Of a stretch of DNA of 64,000 nucleotides, positions 17,494-26,303 are shown one piece after another. Each line of letters starts with the position of its first letter. Positions within the stretch are counted from its first letter, which is position 1. The notes under the pieces are model-generated. The model had not been told where the DNA came from and searched no databases. It was given only the letters and a program-made list of their open reading frames with translations. The stretch lies in NCBI RefSeq assembly GCF_051811025.1, contig NZ_JBPWQE010000001.1, forward strand, positions 3,658,001 through 3,722,000, given 5' to 3'. Origin of the DNA: Tardiphaga sp051811025. Its GTDB lineage: Bacteria > Pseudomonadota > Alphaproteobacteria > Rhizobiales > Xanthobacteraceae. The translations under genes were made by a program, and so were the position numbers.

Positions 17494-17580
17494 TCAGCTA
17501 CCCCCGGCGGTGCGCCAGGGTACCACGATAATAAGAAGATTTGTAACTTTATTGCGCACAGGATCGGTCCGACTTTTCAT
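17494..17580 (-). CDS. ilvL: ilv leader peptide (attenuation sensor)
   Basis: A 28-codon reading frame, M-K-S-R-T-D-P-V-R-N-K-V-T-N-L-L-I-I-V-V-P-W-R-T-A-G-G-S, ends at a TGA. The consecutive LLIIVV run is the classic sensor of leucine, isoleucine and valine tRNA charging. Ribosome stalling there should favour an antiterminator and transcription of ilvI-ilvH. No Shine-Dalgarno sequence precedes the ATG. A good sigma-70-type promoter ends only 11 nt upstream, so the transcript probably starts within a few nucleotides of the AUG and is nearly leaderless. Leaderless leader peptides are known for trpL of rhizobia. The symbol is by analogy with enterobacterial ilvL. Confidence 0.88.
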   Translation of the reverse strand: MKSRTDPVRNKVTNLLIIVVPWRTAGGS

Positions 17581-17591
17581 AACTTGCGCGG

Positions 17592-17619
17592 AACATAGCC
17601 AGCAAACCGGGGATGTCAA
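17592..17619 (-). promoter_or_regulatory. Sigma-70-type promoter of the ilv operon
   Basis: On the minus strand TTGACA (17614-17619), a 16-nt spacer and TATGTT (17592-17597). It is a consensus -35 with a good -10. A start site 5-8 nt downstream falls 3-6 nt before the leader-peptide AUG at 17580. Confidence 0.7.
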
Positions 17620-17856
17620 GGGAAGTTGCTGTGATCGCGCTGATTTTAGAGCCTAGCCGGGTCTTTCGCATTCGGCGAGCGGAAAAATCGGGCGGGCAGA
17701 TATGCGCCCGTCACCTGATCCCAGCCAGGCTGCTGCCCGCCTGCCCGCTCGTGCCCCACACCACGCCTATGCAAAACCGGCCGGGGCGCTCTGGAATTCC
17801 TATGACCGGTCGCGCATCTCCCCGGATAAGGGCGACGTCTTCAAAGGAATAGAGCC

Positions 17857-18084
17857 ATGACAACGAAACGTCTTCTGCTATCCGCATCGCTGGCATTTGC
17901 AGTCATCTCCAGCCCGGCTTTTGCCGGTACGACGATTTCGGACCAGCGCTACTGGCCCGACGAGGCCCATGCGGCCGCGATGAGCGCCGCCGCGCTGCCT
18001 CAGAACGCGTTCGACTCCGTCGCGGCACCGCAACGGACCGAACAGTCCCATCGTTATGAAGGCGGACCGCGATCCATCTTCTGA
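17857..18084 (+). CDS. Small exported protein of unknown function
   Basis: A 75-residue protein with a clear signal peptide (LLLSASLAFAVISSPAFA, cleavage near residue 23). The mature peptide of about 52 residues begins GTTISDQRYWPDEAHAAAMS. AAAGGAATAGAGCC precedes the ATG. The mature part has no cysteine and no recognisable domain. It stands alone, converging with miaA. I do not recognise the family. Confidence 0.65.
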   Translation: MTTKRLLLSASLAFAVISSPAFAGTTISDQRYWPDEAHAAAMSAAALPQNAFDSVAAPQRTEQSHRYEGGPRSIF

Positions 18085-18088
18085 CGTC

Positions 18089-18130
18089 ATCCGGGGCACA
18101 GGAGCCGCGAGACGGGCGGCTCCCCCGGAT
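18089..18130. terminator. Hairpin between convergent genes
   Basis: Outer arms ATCCGGGG and CCCCGGAT enclose inner arms GGAGCCGC and GCGGCTCC, giving a strong 16-bp interrupted stem between the small exported-protein gene and miaA. There is no T-run on either strand, so the terminator role is inferred from position only. Confidence 0.45.
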
Positions 18131-18140
18131 GTCACTCTGC

Positions 18141-19052
18141 TCATCCGGGCCGGGCTCCCGCAGCCTCCGGCGTCATCCATTCAAACTCGGGCAGTTGATG
18201 CCGAAACCAGGTGAACTGCCGCTTGGAGTAGTGCCTGGTATCGGCGCGGCCAATCTCGGCCGCCTCCTCACGCGAGAGCTCGCCGCGGATATGCCGGATC
18301 AGCGCCGGCACGCCATGCGCCTTCATCGCCGGCAGTAATGGATCGAGACTGCGTTCTGCCAATGCAGCGACCTCGTCCAGCGCGCCCTCATCCAGCATGC
18401 GCTCGAAGCGCGCATCGATCCGTGCATAGAGCTCGTCGCGCTCCGGCGCGAGAAACAGCGCGGTCACGCCCTCCGGCGGCAACAGCGGCGGCAGGCCCTC
18501 ACCGTGCCAGTCGGTGAGCGATCGCCCGGTCGCCTCCACGACTTCCAGCGCGCGGGCAATGCGCGTGCGGTCGCGCAGGTTCAGCCGTGCGGCAGAGACC
18601 GGATCGACCAAAGCGAGCTGCGCATGCAGCGCTTCCGGCCCGTCACGCTCCAGCCGCGCGCGGACATCGTCGCGCACCTCGGCTGCGACCGGCGGCACGG
18701 CCGAGAGCCCGCGCGTCAGCGCCTTGAAGTACAGTCCAGAACCGCCGATGAAGATCGGCAACTTGCCTTGCGCCCGCACCTCGGCAAGTACGCGCGCGGC
18801 TTCATCCACCCACGCGCCGGCGGAGAAGTTCACGGCAGCATCCACAGTCCCGTAGAGCCGATGCGGCGCCAGCGCTTCCTCGTCGATGGTCGGCCGCGCC
18901 GTGAGCACGCGCAGGTCGCGATATACCTGCATGCTGTCGGTATTGATGACCACGCCGTCCCGCGCCCGCGCCACGGCTAGCGCCAGCGCCGACTTGCCGC
19001 TGGCGGTCGGCCCTGCGATAAGCAGCGCTCTGTTGTCCGGACTGGAACTCAC
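18141..19052 (-). CDS. miaA: tRNA dimethylallyltransferase
   Basis: A 303-residue enzyme adding the dimethylallyl group to A37 of tRNAs reading UNN codons. The N-terminal P-loop reads IAGPTASGKSALA, followed by the family motif NTDSMQVYRDL, where Asp is the general base, and GGSGLYFKAL. The C-terminal signature is DTRHYSKRQFTWFR. The start is a GTG at 19052, only 3 nt from the divergent serB ATG, so no space remains for a promoter between the coding regions. The annotated length matches the family; the long upstream reading frame on this strand is antisense to serB. Confidence 0.95.
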   Translation of the reverse strand: MSSSPDNRALLIAGPTASGKSALALAVARARDGVVINTDSMQVYRDLRVLTARPTIDEEALAPHRLYGTVDAAVNFSAGAWVDEAARVLAEVRAQGKLPIFIGGSGLYFKALTRGLSAVPPVAAEVRDDVRARLERDGPEALHAQLALVDPVSAARLNLRDRTRIARALEVVEATGRSLTDWHGEGLPPLLPPEGVTALFLAPERDELYARIDARFERMLDEGALDEVAALAERSLDPLLPAMKAHGVPALIRHIRGELSREEAAEIGRADTRHYSKRQFTWFRHQLPEFEWMTPEAAGARPG

Positions 19053-19055
19053 GTC

Positions 19056-19946
<891 letters not shown>

Positions 19947-20083
19947 AGCCTCACTCCGAAAGCCCCGGTTTTCGCGCTCCTGCGAGAAAGCCGGCTGTTT
20001 CCGTCGTCCCGGCGCATGCCAGGAGCCACGACCACCGTTAGCATGGCGAAGCGGTAGTCACGGCAGCGCTCTCATCCAAGAGC

Positions 20084-21055
20084 TCAATTGTCGAGCTGAA
20101 ATCCCGATTGTTTGACGACCGGAGCCCAGCGCGCTGTCTCCTCCTGAATGCAGCTCGCAAGCTGCTTGGAATCGAGCGTGTAGCTGTCAAATCCCATTTG
20201 CTCGAGAAATTCTGCGACCGGCTTCGCCTTCATCGCGGCGTGAACCATTTGCTGCAATTGTTCGACGATCGGCTGCGGCGTCTTGGCGGGCGCGAAGAGC
20301 CCGTACCAATCAACTCCGGTGACCTGGTCAAAGCCGAGTTCGGCGAATGTGGGCACATTCGGCAAGAAGCGTGATCGCTGCGCGCTCGTGACCGCGAGCG
20401 CGCGCAGCGCTCCTGATTCTACATGTTGGCGAATGTCGCCGGTCACCGCCATCGATGTCGCCATCGTGCCCGACAGCAGGTCCGGCACAATCGCCGCCAT
20501 TCCGCGATAGGGCGCATGAGTCATCTCAATGCCGGCCTGCTGGGCAAACGCCCAGCCCTGGAAATGCATGATCGAGCCGGCAGCCGGCGTGGCATAGAAC
20601 GTCTTGTTGACTTTGGCCCAGCCAATAAAATCCCGTAGTGTTTTGACCGATTCAGGAACGGCCTTCCCGACGACGAAGGTTTGCGCATTCGAGCAGACTG
20701 GCGTGATCGGAATAAGATCCGCGACCGGATCATAGCTCAGCTTCGTATAGACATGCGGAAAGATGACGATCGGCGAGGATGGCGAGAGCACGATGGTCGT
20801 GCCGTCAGGCGTGGCAGTTTTGGTGGCGTCGATCGCGATGCGACCACCAGCGCCGGTACGACCTTCGACGATGACCGAGTCGGCAAAATTCCCGCCGAGC
20901 TGATCGGCGAGCCGGCGGCCGATCACGTCGAGCGTCCCACCAGCCGCGAAACCAACCATGATCCGGGCCAGCGATGGTCGCGCCAACGCGCGACCACTCC
21001 AGAGTGCGGCTGAAGCGGCGACGCCCTGCAAGAGATGGCGACGTGTCATGGGCAT
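20084..21055 (-). CDS. Orphan Bug/TctC-family periplasmic binding protein
   Basis: A 323-residue binding protein of the tripartite tricarboxylate transporter family. The N-terminus MPMTRRHLLQGVAASAALW has a twin-arginine-like motif and a hydrophobic core. GGAGGATTACCC directly precedes the ATG at 21055. Family motifs are GFAAGGTLDVIGRRLAD near the N-terminus and RTGAGGRIA. No TctA or TctB gene adjoins it. The stop of a RidA-family gene lies 20 nt upstream, so the two are co-transcribed. Bug proteins bind carboxylates, amino acids or aromatic acids; the ligand here is unknown. Confidence 0.85.
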   Translation of the reverse strand: MPMTRRHLLQGVAASAALWSGRALARPSLARIMVGFAAGGTLDVIGRRLADQLGGNFADSVIVEGRTGAGGRIAIDATKTATPDGTTIVLSPSSPIVIFPHVYTKLSYDPVADLIPITPVCSNAQTFVVGKAVPESVKTLRDFIGWAKVNKTFYATPAAGSIMHFQGWAFAQQAGIEMTHAPYRGMAAIVPDLLSGTMATSMAVTGDIRQHVESGALRALAVTSAQRSRFLPNVPTFAELGFDQVTGVDWYGLFAPAKTPQPIVEQLQQMVHAAMKAKPVAEFLEQMGFDSYTLDSKQLASCIQEETARWAPVVKQSGFQLDN

Positions 21056-21075
21056 GGGTAATCCTCCGGACAAGG

Positions 21076-21507
21076 TCAGGTGCGGGATTGGGGCAGGTAG
21101 GCGATAGCCTTGATCTCGATCAGCAGATGCGGATGCGGAAGCTGGTGAACGGCGACCGTTGTCCGCGCGGGACCGTCGGAGCCGAAAAATTCGGCGTACA
21201 CGTCGTTGTACCCGCCAAAGTCGTTCATATTGACGAGGAACGTGCTGACTTCGACGATATCGGACAGTCCGCCGCCGGCCTCGCTTATTATTCTCGCAAT
21301 ATTCTCGATCACCGCGCGGGTCTGTAACCGGATATCGACCGTCACCGTTCCCATGGCATCGGCGCTCGCGCCGGCTATCGTGTTATCCGCGCGTCGCGAG
21401 CTTGTTCCGGAAACGAAGACCAGGTCACCGGCACGCTTGAAGTGCGGATAGCGGCCGCGCGGCGTTGCCATGCCCTCCACGACAACTGCTCGAGGATCGG
21501 TCGTCAT
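21076..21507 (-). CDS. RidA-family enamine/imine deaminase-like protein
   Basis: A 143-residue RidA (YjgF/YER057c/UK114) protein. Visible motifs are RYPHFKRAGDLVFVSGTSSR, QTRAVIENIARIISEAGGGL and, near the end, ARTTVAVHQLPHPHLLIEI, where the Arg corresponds to the deaminase-site arginine. Some close family members are 2-aminomuconate deaminases, and the coupling with a Bug-type receptor fits a role in an aromatic or amino-acid catabolic pathway, although that is inference. The start at 21507 (MTTDPRAV) is preferred to the in-frame 21540. Confidence 0.82.
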   Translation of the reverse strand: MTTDPRAVVVEGMATPRGRYPHFKRAGDLVFVSGTSSRRADNTIAGASADAMGTVTVDIRLQTRAVIENIARIISEAGGGLSDIVEVSTFLVNMNDFGGYNDVYAEFFGSDGPARTTVAVHQLPHPHLLIEIKAIAYLPQSRT

Positions 21508-21553
21508 GTTGCTCTCGCCTCGTCGCACGTCATGCAGCATCTCGCAAATTTGT

Positions 21554-21563
21554 ACGTATACGT
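21554..21563. promoter_or_regulatory. Candidate operator between ridA-like and marR-like genes
   Basis: The perfect 10-bp palindrome ACGTATACGT lies in the divergent region between the RidA-family gene (start 21507) and the MarR-family gene (start 21783), surrounded by AT-rich sequence. MarR proteins usually bind palindromes in such divergent regions. Only position and symmetry support this. Confidence 0.35.
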
Positions 21564-21782
21564 CTCTTATTAAAAGCTAGCGATTGCCCCGACTACTGTC
21601 AAGAAAACGGAACTCGCACCGACTACACTGAAGTCAGCAGAAGTCACGGCTCGTATCGAAGAATCCGAAGTATGCTGCTATCTTGTTGGGCTTTCTACGC
21701 AGTGCTAGAGCGTGAACTGCCTATTCGCGCATCGCGATGTGATCGCTCGTACGGCAATATCTGCAGATCGTGTCGGACCACC

Positions 21783-22346
21783 ATGACCAGAACAACGACC
21801 AAACGCCGAACCGGGATGTCGGGCTCATCGCGCAGAACGGCGACCGGCAAGGCTTCCGCATCGTCCCTGCCTTCCCGTGGCGCCGAGGCCGCGCTGACAG
21901 CGCCGGTGCGGTCCATCCTCGACCGCTTTCGACTCGAAGACGTCGTGTCGCATTTATTGCGCAGGGCACATTTCGCCGCTGAGGAACGGTTCTCGCGTGA
22001 GTTTGCCGATGAGCAGATTACCCCGCGGCAGAAGGCGACACTGGTTGCGATCTACCAACGGCCCGGCCTCAGCCAGAACATGCTTGCCGAGCATCTTTTC
22101 TTGGATCGCAATACCGTCGCCGAAATGGTGAAGCGACTGGTGGAGCGACACCTGCTTGAGCGGCGACCGGCGCCCGGAGATCGACGTGCCTATGAGCTGT
22201 TTCTGGCACCTGACGGTGCAGCCATGCTGAATCGCGTCATGACACGGGACGCGTCAGTCGAGCGAGCTATCCTGCAAAGACTCCCCAAGGGAGCCGAAAA
22301 GCAATTCATGAAGTGTCTTCGGCTGATCGTTCAGACGCCACACTAG
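21783..22346 (+). CDS. MarR-family transcriptional regulator
   Basis: A 187-residue regulator. Residues about 1-45 are basic and low-complexity (TRTTTKRRTGMSGSSRRT). The winged-helix domain follows: ITPRQKATLVAIYQRPGLSQ, the recognition-helix region MLAEHLFLDRNTVAEMVKRL and the wing ERRPAPGDRRAYELFLA, all typical of MarR proteins. The start is uncertain because no good ribosome-binding site precedes the ATG at 21783; an earlier in-frame ATG at 21672 is possible. It is divergent from the RidA/Bug pair, the most likely target. Confidence 0.8.
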   Translation: MTRTTTKRRTGMSGSSRRTATGKASASSLPSRGAEAALTAPVRSILDRFRLEDVVSHLLRRAHFAAEERFSREFADEQITPRQKATLVAIYQRPGLSQNMLAEHLFLDRNTVAEMVKRLVERHLLERRPAPGDRRAYELFLAPDGAAMLNRVMTRDASVERAILQRLPKGAEKQFMKCLRLIVQTPH

Positions 22347-22495
22347 CAAACGCCGCTGCGCGGGCGTCATGGCGCATGGCACAGGTCGTCCGGGGCAGAG
22401 AGGCCATCGATACCACGCCCAGCAGGGTCCGCATTCGTCCGCGTATCGTCCCGCCGTGCCCTGGAATGACAGTTTGGGGGCAGGACGCGGAGTCG

Positions 22496-23153
22496 CATAA
22501 ACATTTTTTCCTATCTCTTCTTGACAACCTCCCTATCTGGATTATTTTCTCCTCTGTCCTGCCCCACCGAGAGGGGCGATCGCGATCGTCACGTTCGCGG
22601 AGTGGGATGCTGTGGACGCCGGAGATGCGGCGTTACGCGGTTTGGGGGTGACGTCTGTCTTCGGGCAGGACGGATCTGCGCCAGCACTGCCACTGGCAAG
22701 GAAACGGCCGACCTTGGGATGGAAAGACTCCCTGGACAGTGTGACGGACGACCAAATCAAGATGCGTCCGGCTTACTCGCTTGAGGCTCCCTGTCCCTCC
22801 GCCGTGGGACCATAGTTTTGGTGATCGGATCGTTCGCCAAGGCAAAGCGCAAGCAGGCTGAAAAAACACCGCAGGCGGAACGCCGGGCACTTCGCCCAGC
22901 GCGTCCGAAAGTCCTGATGCACTCTTACTTGCGGAAGACCGCATTCGCATCAGGCCCAAGGGTGCAACGGGCACCCGGCGTTCCGCACGCCCTCTCGCAA
23001 GGGGGCGGGGAATGCAACAGATGACGGCGCCCCCGCGCCGCAAACAATGGGGGCGATGACGCATGTCTGAAGAGCAGTGGCTGTTTGAAATTCACATCTG
23101 CGATGGCGCGCAGGCGCTGGAAGAATCCCTGCCCCAAGCGAAGCGCAGTGGGG
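22496..23153 (+). repeat. Dispersed ~655-bp repeat, copy A
   Basis: The non-coding stretch 22347-23303 is mostly this element. It matches 60062-60715 in inverted orientation over its whole length, with only scattered substitutions and short indels by eye. It contains several stable hairpins, for example GGGTGC-AACGG-GCACCC near 22960. A small frame at 23063 beginning MSEEQWLFEIHICDG is also found in copy B. The longer frame on the minus strand (22633-23064) is not maintained in copy B and is probably not a gene. The flank 23154-23303 holds a perfect palindrome with 10-bp arms (23157-23176) and GC-rich inverted repeats. The flank 22347-22495 shows nothing recognisable. Confidence 0.8.
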
Positions 23154-23303
23154 TCCGGCGGACGAATTCGTCCGCCATAGTCGGCCGAGCGAAGCGAAGG
23201 CCGGGGTGGGGTCCACGATCTCCGAGCTTGGGGAAACACCCCCACCCGACCGGCCAAGAGGCCGGCCACCCTCCCCACGCAAGCGCGGGGGAAGAAGGGC
23301 TTC

Positions 23304-24842
23304 CTACTGTACGCTCAGCGCCACGAAGCGCAGTTCCCCTTCGGCATTGGACACCAGCAGCAGCACCGACTTCTTGCCGTCCTTCTTCAAGGCATCGACG
23401 CGCTTCTTGACGTCGGCGGCATTGGTGACCGCTTCCTGCGCGACCTCGACGATGACGTCGCCAGCAGCCAGGCGCTTCTCGGCGGCGTCAGAGCCAGCAT
23501 CGACGCCGGTCACGATGACGCCCTTCACGCTGTCCTTGATCTTGTACTTGGTGCGCAGATCCTTGCTGAGACCGGTGAGGTCGAGGCCCAGCGCCTTCTG
23601 CGTCGCCGGCTTCTCGGCTTCCGGCGTGGCCTTGATCGAGGCCTGCACCGGCTTGTCATCCTCGAGACGTCCGAGGGTGACCTGCTTGGTCTCTTCCTTG
23701 CCCTTGCGAATGATCAGCACATTGACGGCCTTGCCGACGGCGGTGCCGGCAACGATGCGCGACAGGTCCTTCGGCTCCTTGACGTCACGACCGTCGAACT
23801 TGATCACCACGTCGCCGGGCTCGAGGCCGGCAGGCTTGGCCGGGCCCTTGTCGTCGACGCCGGCGATCAGCGCGCCGCGCGCCGGCTTGATATTCAGGCT
23901 TTCTGCGATCTCGTCGGTGACCGGCTGGATGCGCACACCGAGCCAGCCGCGGCGGACTTCCTTGTATTCGCGCAGCTGCTCGATGACACCGACCACAGTC
24001 TTCGACGGCACGGCGAAGCCGAGGCCGATGGAGCCGCCGGTGGGCGAGATGATCAGCGTGTTGACGCCGACCACTTCGCCATCGAGGTTGAACAGCGGAC
24101 CGCCCGAATTGCCGCGATTGATCGAGGCGTCGGTCTGGATGTAGCTGTCATAGGGGCTGTTGTTGCTGATCTCGCGGTTACGCGCCGAGACGATGCCCGC
24201 AGTGACGCTGCCGCCGAGCGAGAATGGATTGCCGATCGCAATCACCCATTCGCCAAGCCGCAGCTTTTCACTGTCGCCGAACTTGACGGCAACCACCGGC
24301 TTTACCGGGGTGAATTTCAGCACGGCCAGATCGGTCTTCTTGTCGACGCCGACCAGCTCGGCCTTGATCTTGGTGCCGTCATTCATGATGACGGTGATCT
24401 CGTCGGCGCCATCGATGACATGGTTGTTCGTGACTACGACACCTGAGGTGTCGATGATGAAACCGGAGCCCAGCGAATTGGTCTTGCGCGGCTGCAGGCC
24501 GCCATTCTTGTCGCCGCCGGGGCGGCCGCCGCGGTTCTTGAAGAAGTCGTCGAAGAACTCCTCGAACGGCGAGCCTGGCGGCAGTTGCGGCATCGCCCCG
24601 CGGCCACCGCCCTCCCCCTTGTCGCTGTTCTTCGCCTCGACGGTGGAGGTGGTCGAGATATTGACCACGGAATCGATCACCTTCTCGGCAACGTCGGCGA
24701 TGCCATCCGGGCCCCGGGCCGAGGCCGGCGCGGAAAACGTGGCGACCACGGCGCCGAAACAAAGCGCCGTCAGCAGCGGACGCAGGCCGCTATACGGTGC
24801 ACGGCGCGAAACGGGGCTCAGAGAGGGATGAGCGATGGACAT
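23304..24842 (-). CDS. degP: Periplasmic serine protease, DegP/HtrA (Do) family
   Basis: A 512-residue envelope quality-control protease/chaperone. A signal-like hydrophobic segment (LLTALCFGAVVATFSAPASA) precedes the trypsin-like domain. The catalytic triad is visible as His in VTNNHVIDG, Asp in KKTDLAVLK and Ser in RGNSGGPL. Two PDZ domains follow (RRGWLGVRIQPVT... and GLDLTGLSKDLRTKY...). The Q-linker is Gly/Arg-rich. I chose 24842 because GGAGA precedes it and the upstream in-frame ATG at 24905 adds a segment without signal features. It lies at the end of the hflK-hflC-DUF2065-degP block found in related genomes. Confidence 0.93.
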   Translation of the reverse strand: MSIAHPSLSPVSRRAPYSGLRPLLTALCFGAVVATFSAPASARGPDGIADVAEKVIDSVVNISTTSTVEAKNSDKGEGGGRGAMPQLPPGSPFEEFFDDFFKNRGGRPGGDKNGGLQPRKTNSLGSGFIIDTSGVVVTNNHVIDGADEITVIMNDGTKIKAELVGVDKKTDLAVLKFTPVKPVVAVKFGDSEKLRLGEWVIAIGNPFSLGGSVTAGIVSARNREISNNSPYDSYIQTDASINRGNSGGPLFNLDGEVVGVNTLIISPTGGSIGLGFAVPSKTVVGVIEQLREYKEVRRGWLGVRIQPVTDEIAESLNIKPARGALIAGVDDKGPAKPAGLEPGDVVIKFDGRDVKEPKDLSRIVAGTAVGKAVNVLIIRKGKEETKQVTLGRLEDDKPVQASIKATPEAEKPATQKALGLDLTGLSKDLRTKYKIKDSVKGVIVTGVDAGSDAAEKRLAAGDVIVEVAQEAVTNAADVKKRVDALKKDGKKSVLLLVSNAEGELRFVALSVQ

Positions 24843-25041
24843 GTCGGAAACGTCTCCAAAAGAGAGTCGGCAAATTTGACTGAGAGTGCGCCCGAAGGGC
24901 GACATCGCGCAAGCCTTCGCGCGGGCCCTCCGGCAGGCCCATCTGGGACGTGGATTGCGGCAGAATGCGGACGTAAGCGTGCACGATCGCGTTGATCGGG
25001 AAGAGCTTTTTCGGACGCCCCAGGGAGACCACGAGCGGCCG

Positions 25042-25242
25042 CTAGCGCCGGATCGCCCAGATCAGGATCAGGCCGCCGACGGCCGAGACCAGACCGGCGA
25101 TGCGCAGGATATTGTCAGGGCTTTGCAGCGCGCTCTTCATCGCGCGGCGCATCCATCCGGGAAATGCCAGGAACAGGATGCCTTCGAATACGAACAGGAT
25201 TCCGATGCCGATGAGGAAGTCGGCAAACGCTATGGACCTCAT
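25042..25242 (-). CDS. DUF2065 small membrane protein
   Basis: A 66-residue protein with two hydrophobic segments (FADFLIGIGILFVFEGILFLAF and IAGLVSAVGGLILIWAI) separated by a short basic loop (PGWMRRAMKS). This is the typical form of DUF2065 (YjeT-like). In many proteobacteria it is encoded next to hflKC, as here. The function is unknown, although the neighbourhood suggests membrane protein quality control. Confidence 0.85.
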   Translation of the reverse strand: MRSIAFADFLIGIGILFVFEGILFLAFPGWMRRAMKSALQSPDNILRIAGLVSAVGGLILIWAIRR

Positions 25243-25317
25243 CCGACTTCAACTCCCGAACGTTCGCACCCTGGCCGCAGTTTCTTGGCAGTTTTCTTGG
25301 CGCTTTTCTGAAAACAA

Positions 25318-25346
25318 ATGAGGCGCACCACAATGGCGCGCCTCAT
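25318..25346 (-). terminator. Terminator after hflKC
   Basis: The inverted repeat ATGAGGCGC...GCGCCTCAT is followed on the minus strand by TTTGTTTTC. It lies about 65 nt past the hflC stop and before the DUF2065 gene, so hflKC and DUF2065-degP are probably separate transcription units or partly attenuated. Confidence 0.7.
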
Positions 25347-25409
25347 CCATAGATCAGAGTGGCAGCGAACGCAAAACAGGTATCCGCGTAAGCTTAATAG
25401 ACGACGCCG

Positions 25410-26303
25410 TTACTGCGGCTTTGCCGCGGGGGGCTTTCCCGACGGATTGGCGAAGAAGCGGAAGAACTCCGAATCCGGCCGCAGCAGGAAGCGGGTGTCG
25501 TTGCTCTTCAATCCGTTCTCGTAAGCCGTCATCGAGCGATAGAACGCGAAGAACTCCGGATCCTGGCCGTAGGATTCAGCGAACAAACGGTTGCGCTCGC
25601 CGTCACCGGCACCACGGGTTTGTTCAGCCGTCGAATTCGCATCGGCGATGATGACCGTTGCTTCACGATCGGCCTTGGAGCGAATCTCCTGCGCCTTCTG
25701 GCCACCGCCCGCGCGGAATTCAGCAGCTTCCCGCTGACGCTCGGTCTGCATCCGCTGATACACCGCCTGGCTGTTCGCCTCCGGCAGATCGGCGCGGCGA
25801 ATCCGGACGTCGACGACCGAGATGCCGTAACCATCGGCTTCCTTGTCGAGCTGATCGCGGATCTTGTTCATCAGGCCTTCGCGGTCGTCGCGAACGATCT
25901 GGATGAAGGTGACCTCGCCGAGCACACGGCGCATGGCCGCGTTGAGCAGCGTGGTCAACTGGATGTTCGCCGCCTGGATCGACCCGATGCTCTGGTAGAA
26001 GCGCAACGCGTTCTTGATCCTGTAGCGGGCGAAGGCATCGACCACCAGACGACGCTGGTCGTTGGCGATGATTTCCTGAGCCGGGTTTTCCAGATCGAGG
26101 ATACGCTTGTCGATCGAGATCACGCTGTCGATGAACGGAATCTTGAAGTTCAGACCGGGCTCGGTGACTACGCGAACCGGCTCACCGAGTCGCACCACGA
26201 GGGCCTGTTCAGTCTGGCGCACCGTATAGATCGAGCCGAAGCCCACGATGACCAGCACCAGCACTACAATCAGTGCAACGATACCTGAGATGCCGGTTTT
26301 CAT
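25410..26303 (-). CDS. hflC: HflC, FtsH-modulating SPFH protein
   Basis: A 297-residue inner-membrane protein with an N-terminal anchor (GIVALIVVLVLVIVGFGSIY) and a periplasmic SPFH/band-7 domain (VRQTEQALVVRLGEPVRVV, FARYRIKNALRFYQSIG). HflC forms a large cage with HflK around the FtsH protease. The start overlaps the hflK stop by 4 nt, so synthesis is coupled. The C-terminal ~20 residues are Pro/Ala-rich. Confidence 0.95.
   Translation of the reverse strand: MKTGISGIVALIVVLVLVIVGFGSIYTVRQTEQALVVRLGEPVRVVTEPGLNFKIPFIDSVISIDKRILDLENPAQEIIANDQRRLVVDAFARYRIKNALRFYQSIGSIQAANIQLTTLLNAAMRRVLGEVTFIQIVRDDREGLMNKIRDQLDKEADGYGISVVDVRIRRADLPEANSQAVYQRMQTERQREAAEFRAGGGQKAQEIRSKADREATVIIADANSTAEQTRGAGDGERNRLFAESYGQDPEFFAFYRSMTAYENGLKSNDTRFLLRPDSEFFRFFANPSGKPPAAKPQ

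Noticed and set aside
22633..23064. Frame within repeat copy A (VFFQPACALPWRTIRSPK region)
   Set aside because: A similar stretch exists in copy B (60322-60669) but shifts frame relative to copy A, so it is not maintained as a protein.
24790..25032. 80-residue minus-strand frame upstream of degP
   Set aside because: It overlaps the degP signal region in another frame, has no ribosome-binding site and no hydrophobic or domain pattern.
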